Assembly: GCF_001921205.1 (NCBI RefSeq)
Contig: NZ_MSIE01000060.1
Span: 1-64,000, forward strand
Origin: Actinophytocola xanthii
GTDB lineage: Bacteria > Actinomycetota > Actinomycetes > Mycobacteriales > Pseudonocardiaceae
Reading direction: 5' to 3'
DNA length: 64,000 nucleotides
The notes beneath the pieces are model-generated. The model was not told where the DNA came from, made no database searches, and saw nothing but the letters and a program-made list of their open reading frames with translations. The position numbers were made by a program, and so were the translations under genes. Shown piece by piece: positions 60,554 to 64,000 of the stretch (the first letter of the stretch is position 1; each line of letters opens with the position of its first letter).

Positions 60554-61327
60554 TCAGGCGGCGTACATCACCTTGAGGCCGCGCACGTCGCCGGCGCCGA
60601 GGGTGCGGTGGACGGTGCTGCAGGAGGGCATCTTGGGCGCCATCACCTGCGAGGAGTGCGTGGCCTGGTCGACGTGGCCGAGACCGGCGGTGTGGCCGCG
60701 CTCGTGGACGGCGACGGCCTGGAGGTCGAACTTGTTGCTGCAGCCCGCGGGGAGCGTCGTGAACCAGCCGTGGAGCTTGTTGTCGATCAGCATGTCCGAG
60801 GCGATCACGGTCATGGTCGAGGTGCGGTAGTAGACGCAGGTGTAGGCGAGGGTCGTGGTGGGGAGGCTGCCCCAGCTGGTGACGCTCACGCCGTCGTTGC
60901 CGGTGCAGGTGCCCTGGGCGGAGACCTGGGCGGTGAGCGTGGTGGTGCCGGCGTAGACGTGGGTGGTCTTCAGCGGCGTGGTGCCGCCGCAGCGGTAGGC
61001 GGCGGTGAAGACGGTCGCGGTTCCGGCCTTCAGCGCGGTCAGGGCCGTCGAGGCCACCGAGGCGGGCGCGCCGGCACCGTTGTAGGACCAGCTGAACGTG
61101 CTGGGCAGGCGCCAGGCCGAGAGGGCGTAGGCGGTGTCCAGGCAGCCGGGAGGGGTCGCCGCGGCCGTGGTGGCCTGCTCGAAGGCGGTGGGAGCGAGGA
61201 TCGCCTCCGCGACGACGGTCACATCGTCACCCGTCTGCTGGGTGGTGGTGTTGCCGGCCGCTAACCCGCTGACCGCGGTGGCGAGGACGACGACCGCGGA
61301 GAGAACAGCGGTGGCTTTGCGGAGCAT
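60554..61327 (-). CDS. Secreted zinc metalloprotease (matrixin/snapalysin-like, M10/M7)
   Basis: The 257-residue precursor has a signal peptide and a C-terminal zinc site 'VHERGHTAGLGHVDQ' (HExxHxxGxxH, the catalytic Glu present) with a Met-turn in 'SQVMAPKM'. It also has paired cysteines at 'GTCTGND' and 'YTCVYYR'. Such enzymes hydrolyse proteins outside the cell. ATG 61327 has AAGGA six bases upstream. The I36-like protein encoded 2 kb away, from a family of metalloprotease inhibitors, is a possible regulator. Confidence 0.88.
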   Translation of the reverse strand: MLRKATAVLSAVVVLATAVSGLAAGNTTTQQTGDDVTVVAEAILAPTAFEQATTAAATPPGCLDTAYALSAWRLPSTFSWSYNGAGAPASVASTALTALKAGTATVFTAAYRCGGTTPLKTTHVYAGTTTLTAQVSAQGTCTGNDGVSVTSWGSLPTTTLAYTCVYYRTSTMTVIASDMLIDNKLHGWFTTLPAGCSNKFDLQAVAVHERGHTAGLGHVDQATHSSQVMAPKMPSCSTVHRTLGAGDVRGLKVMYAA

Positions 61328-61573
61328 CGGGGGTCCTTCCATCGGTGACGATGGGTCAACAGTCGGTCACCTCCGTTGCTGTTCGGTGGCTCGGTCGAGT
61401 GCCGTTCGGGTGCTGATGAGCGAAATGCGCCGACGTTGCCCCGCCTTTCCCCCTGTTTCTCCGCTCCGGTCGAACCGCGACCCGAACGCCGCTATTCGGC
61501 GAACTTTGTTGTACCGCAGCGTGTTCATCCGGATACCGTCAGTTGACATAGTTCCTCGACGACGGAGGTCGGC

Positions 61574-61642
61574 ATGGGTGGCTGCAACTGTGGGTGCTCG
61601 AACTGCTCCGGCTCCGGATGCGGTTGCTGCGGAGCCTGCTGA
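61574..61642 (+). CDS. 22-residue cysteine-rich peptide
   Basis: ATG 61574 opens a 22-codon frame with eight cysteines at positions 4, 6, 8, 11, 16, 18, 19 and 22; the rest is Gly, Ser, Asn and Ala ('CNCGCSNC', 'GCGCC'). It has no signal peptide. GGAGG (61564-61568) lies five bases upstream, a possible promoter (TTGTAC 61509-61514, TACCGT 61534-61539) precedes it, and a perfect hairpin starts 12 bases after the stop. The composition suggests metallothionein-like metal binding or a modified peptide precursor. It is divergent from a metalloprotease gene. Function is unknown. Confidence 0.6.
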   Translation: MGGCNCGCSNCSGSGCGCCGAC

Positions 61643-61654
61643 CGGACAGCCGGA

Positions 61655-61686
61655 CAGCCGCGAGCCCCTCCCGGGTCTCGCGGCTG
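61655..61686 (+). terminator. Hairpin after the cysteine-rich peptide gene
   Basis: CAGCCGCGAG (61655-61664) pairs perfectly with CTCGCGGCTG (61677-61686) over a 12-base loop. No T-tract follows, as is common in high-GC actinobacteria. The location supports a short separate transcript for the peptide. Confidence 0.6.
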
Positions 61687-61756
61687 CGCTGTCGGCTCGG
61701 CCGCCGAGGACCCCTGACCCGAGTCAGGACGCGATCATCTGGTTTGGTCGCGGGGC

Positions 61757-63034
61757 TCAGCCAAGTGCCTCGACCGCGTCGAGGGTGCGGTCGATCTGCT
61801 CGGGGGTCGTCACGATGCTGGGGCCGAAGCGCAGGAACTGTTCGGCGTAGGGAGTGACGCTGGCCGAGATCCCGTGGCTCTCGCGCAGCGCGGCGGACGC
61901 GGAGAAGGCGTCCATGCTCTCTACCGCGCAGCAGACGATTCCCGCCGACAGGTCGGGCGAGCGCGGGGTGACCAGCCGCACGCTGTCGATCCGGGCGAGG
62001 CCTTCCTTGAGCCGGCTGGCCTGTTCAGTGATCTGGGCGGCGATCCGGCGCCGGCCGATGGCCTGGTGGAACTCGAACGCCTCGCGCAGGGCCCACCGGT
62101 GCTCGAAGGTGTGGTAGCCGCCCGGGGTGTACGCGGCGCCGGGCGTCTCACCGCCGGAGAACGTGGGGATGAGCGCGTCCAGCGCGTCCCAGGAGCGACC
62201 CCACAGCAGCCCGGTACCGCGCGGCCCGAAGAGCCATTTGTGCGTGCCGGTGGCGAGGAAGTCGCACCCGAGGTCGTCGATGTCGGCGTCGACCGCTCCG
62301 AAGCCGTGCACGCCGTCGACGCACAGCAGCGCCCGGTCGGCGGGGGCACGGCCGGCGTTGGCCGCCGCGACCGCCTGACCGATCTCGGCCAGCGGCAGCC
62401 GCACCCCTGTTCCGGAGTGCACCCAGGTCACCGCGATCACCCGGGTGGCGGGGCGGATCGCGGCCCGTAATCGGCGGACGATCTCGGCGGCGTCGGCGTC
62501 CTCGGGCCGGTCGTAGAGCCGTACGCGCCGCACCGCCGCCCCGGTCCGCCGGCCGGCGAGCCGCACGGCCTCGTGCGTGGCGACGAAGTCGTGCTCGGTG
62601 GTGAGGATCTCCTGGCCGCGGCGCAGCCGGAGTCCGGAGTAGAGCAGGCCGAGCCCCATCGTCGTGCTGTCGGTGAGGGCGATCCGCTCTGCGGAGGTGT
62701 TCAGGTAGGTCGCGGCGGCGGCGCGGACGTCGTCCTCGGCACGCACGTTCTGCTGGACGTAGTGCTCGGCGTCGCGGTCCATACCGGTCCGGTGCCGCTC
62801 CACCGCCTCCCGCACCGGCCGAGGATGAGCGGCGAACACGTAGGCGGCGAGGTGGACCAGCTCCGGGTCGAGCGCGAACTGGGCGCGGACCGACTCCCAG
62901 TCCGCCGGGTCGAACTCGTCGCGCCGTCGGGCCGCGGAGGGCTCGGCATCGGGCGTCCCCGTACAGGCGGCGACCGTACCCACGCCAGCGAGAAGCCCCG
63001 CGGCAAGCAGAGTACGGCGACTGTGCTCGTCCAT
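61757..63034 (-). CDS. Exported class V aminotransferase-fold PLP protein (isopenicillin N epimerase-like)
   Basis: The 425-residue protein has a Tat-type leader, 'SRRTLLAAGLLAGVGTVAAC', whose last residues also form a lipobox (Cys23). The enzyme domain shows 'ALTDSTTMGLGLL', 'DFVATHEAV', 'CVDGVHGFGAVD' and the PLP lysine in 'ATGTHKWLFGPRGTGLLWG'. Isopenicillin N epimerase- and cysteine desulfurase-like folds are normally cytoplasmic; folded export of a cofactor-loaded enzyme fits Tat. ATG 63034 is chosen because it starts the leader. It is convergent with the cysteine-rich peptide gene. The substrate is unknown. Confidence 0.87.
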   Translation of the reverse strand: MDEHSRRTLLAAGLLAGVGTVAACTGTPDAEPSAARRRDEFDPADWESVRAQFALDPELVHLAAYVFAAHPRPVREAVERHRTGMDRDAEHYVQQNVRAEDDVRAAAATYLNTSAERIALTDSTTMGLGLLYSGLRLRRGQEILTTEHDFVATHEAVRLAGRRTGAAVRRVRLYDRPEDADAAEIVRRLRAAIRPATRVIAVTWVHSGTGVRLPLAEIGQAVAAANAGRAPADRALLCVDGVHGFGAVDADIDDLGCDFLATGTHKWLFGPRGTGLLWGRSWDALDALIPTFSGGETPGAAYTPGGYHTFEHRWALREAFEFHQAIGRRRIAAQITEQASRLKEGLARIDSVRLVTPRSPDLSAGIVCCAVESMDAFSASAALRESHGISASVTPYAEQFLRFGPSIVTTPEQIDRTLDAVEALG

Positions 63035-63145
63035 CGGATGATCATAACCGCCGGTCGGAGCAGCTGGGAGGACAACGAGCTCCTGGGACACGCATCGAAA
63101 TCTCCGCGGTGAGAGTCGGTCCGTGCGTACACCTCAGTCAGAGCC

Positions 63146-63187
63146 GCCACGGCCTGGTCAATGCGACCGCACACGAACCGCCGTGGC
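63146..63187. terminator. Inverted repeat downstream of the AT-richer gene
   Basis: GCCACGGC (63146-63153) and GCCGTGGC (63180-63187) form an eight-base perfect stem with a 26-base loop. It lies 18 bases beyond the stop of the minus-strand gene at 63206, so a terminator role is likely. The long loop makes this uncertain. Confidence 0.35.
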
Positions 63188-63205
63188 CGTGTCATCTACT
63201 CCGCG

Positions 63206-63757
63206 CTACCAGGATGACTTCATCCTTCGGTACAGGGCAATCAAATCCGGGGCCAGATAGTTGACGGTTTCGAGTTGCCCCGCAGCGTCCAGACGATTCA
63301 GGATTTCCATTACGACCGGGTCACGGTCATAAGCCGGATTACCTTCCGCTATGATTCTTTGAATCACGACAAAACACCGGATCAGCAGGTCGCGATGCTC
63401 TGATATGTTGGCCAGGACTGGCCTGATCAGTTTATCATAGACGGCGAACGCCAATGCATAGTTGTTGCTTCGGTTGAGATGAAGATCGTACTCGATTGCA
63501 TCGTCGAGTTCCTCGCGAAGGATTTCAGCGATCATCGTTCTCGACTCGGGCACGAGCATCCACAACAGGTCCTGAAACTTGCCGAGACTCAAGTCCATTG
63601 AACCTCGTCTGATTTGCTCGAGACGATCGCGCTCGTCGCTTTCCGGATCATACACGGAGGCAAAGAATCCACTCGCAGGGACACGGAAGCTGCCCCAAAT
63701 GGTGGTTATCGTCACAAATTCTTCCGCTTCAGATCGCGACGACTCGTGATCAGTCAC
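63206..63757 (-). CDS. Hypothetical protein from an AT-richer island
   Basis: The 183-residue protein is helical and acidic ('LVPESRTMIAEILREELDDA', 'NRLDAAGQLETVNYLAPDLI'), with 'WGSFRVPASGFFASVYDPES' near the start. Its codon use and base composition are clearly AT-richer than all neighbours, suggesting recent transfer. GGAGG lies four bases before GTG 63757. It resembles in size and setting immunity-type proteins placed after a toxin gene, and a partial minus-strand frame lies just upstream, but I recognise no domain. Confidence 0.7.
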   Translation of the reverse strand: MTDHESSRSEAEEFVTITTIWGSFRVPASGFFASVYDPESDERDRLEQIRRGSMDLSLGKFQDLLWMLVPESRTMIAEILREELDDAIEYDLHLNRSNNYALAFAVYDKLIRPVLANISEHRDLLIRCFVVIQRIIAEGNPAYDRDPVVMEILNRLDAAGQLETVNYLAPDLIALYRRMKSSW

Positions 63758-63785
63758 ACGTCCTCCGCAGTTTTGATTCACACTC

Positions 63786-64000
63786 TTAGCCGGCGCCGTC
63801 CGCATTTTGCTGCGCGAGCCTATCACGCGTTCCGGCGACGTCCATCAGCGTGCATAGGACCCCTACAGTTCCGAGATACTGCGGACCGTTGATGACGTCG
63901 CCAACCACTGGTGCGACACCGAAGATTCCCATTCCGCGCATGAACCCTCCGGTGGACGGCGCCTTTGTCAGCCTTGGCTTACTCGGCCTACCCCTGGTCG
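63786..64000 (-). CDS. Partial protein, C-terminal end, cut by window edge
   Basis: A minus-strand frame is open from the window edge to a TAA at 63786-63788, giving 71 codons without a start that must be used (in-frame ATGs at 63941 and 63932). The sequence includes a hydrophobic Gly/Val-rich stretch ('GIFGVAPVVGDVINGPQYLG'). The composition is AT-richer, like the gene 28 bases downstream, so the two may have been acquired together and share an mRNA. The family cannot be told from this piece. Confidence 0.4.
   Translation of the reverse strand, partial: TRGRPSKPRLTKAPSTGGFMRGMGIFGVAPVVGDVINGPQYLGTVGVLCTLMDVAGTRDRLAQQNADGAG

Noticed and set aside
1-64000. tRNA, rRNA, CRISPR arrays, riboswitches and integrase attachment sites
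   Set aside because: I read the intergenic gaps and found no cloverleaf-like, repeat-spacer or known leader structure that I could support.

Overview
The window is high-GC actinobacterial chromosome. It has strong G/C at third codon positions, many GTG starts, four-base ATGA/GTGA gene overlaps and several probable leaderless starts. The gene families seen (SARP/AfsR regulator, many TetR regulators with divergent oxidoreductases, streptogrisin-type protease, snapalysin/matrixin-like metalloprotease, I36 inhibitor, DUF3159) fit a filamentous actinomycete, most likely Streptomyces- or Pseudonocardiales-like. This placement is inference from gene content. No rRNA, tRNA, CRISPR array or replication origin was seen. 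The only clear mobile element is a 160 bp MITE-like insertion at the left edge.

Layout. 0-7.3 kb: the MITE and a gene remnant, a TetR/aldo-keto reductase pair, a VanX-like dipeptidase, a two-gene SMI1-type operon, a secreted nuclease-fold protein and a VanZ-like membrane protein. 7.4-17.9 kb: a tightly coupled minus-strand operon (KAS III, ACP, KAS II, acyl-CoA oxidase, thioesterase, FAH-family enzyme, branched-chain aminotransferase, ketoreductase, AzlC, AzlD). It is read divergently from a GlcD-like 2-hydroxyacid oxidase across a promoter with nested dyads. It looks like a compact pathway that builds an acyl chain, turns it into an amino acid-like product and exports it. 18-26.9 kb: TetR-controlled oxidoreductases, a PucR-type regulator, an esterase and an IrtAB/YbtPQ-like ABC pair.

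26.8-32.9 kb: an AfsR-like SARP regulator followed by a degenerate membrane-bound kinase with an external ricin-type lectin domain. Divergent from it, across SARP-type direct repeats, is an operon encoding an ACP-GNAT fusion and a small secreted protein. This may be a self-contained sensing and response unit. 33-37.5 kb: an MFS exporter with an AhpD-like protein, a MocR regulator and two coupled unknown proteins. 37.6-45.9 kb: an organic-acid catabolic region (CoA-transferase, crotonase, IclR regulator, carboxylate permease, AGXT-type aminotransferase, two-part FAD/FeS oxidase). 45.9-50.3 kb: a methyltransferase and a complete OpuC-type compatible-solute importer.

50.4-54.3 kb: two TetR/oxidoreductase units with clear palindromic operators. 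54.4-63 kb: a secreted-protein-rich stretch with two proteases, an I36 inhibitor, a STAND NTPase whose Walker A lysine is missing, a membrane-CutA1 fusion, a 22-residue peptide with eight cysteines that has its own ribosome site and hairpin, and an exported PLP enzyme. 63.2-64 kb: AT-richer genes, possibly an acquired toxin/immunity-type pair cut by the window edge. There is no gene-free stretch longer than 300 bases except the left 0.4 kb, which holds the MITE and the remnant.
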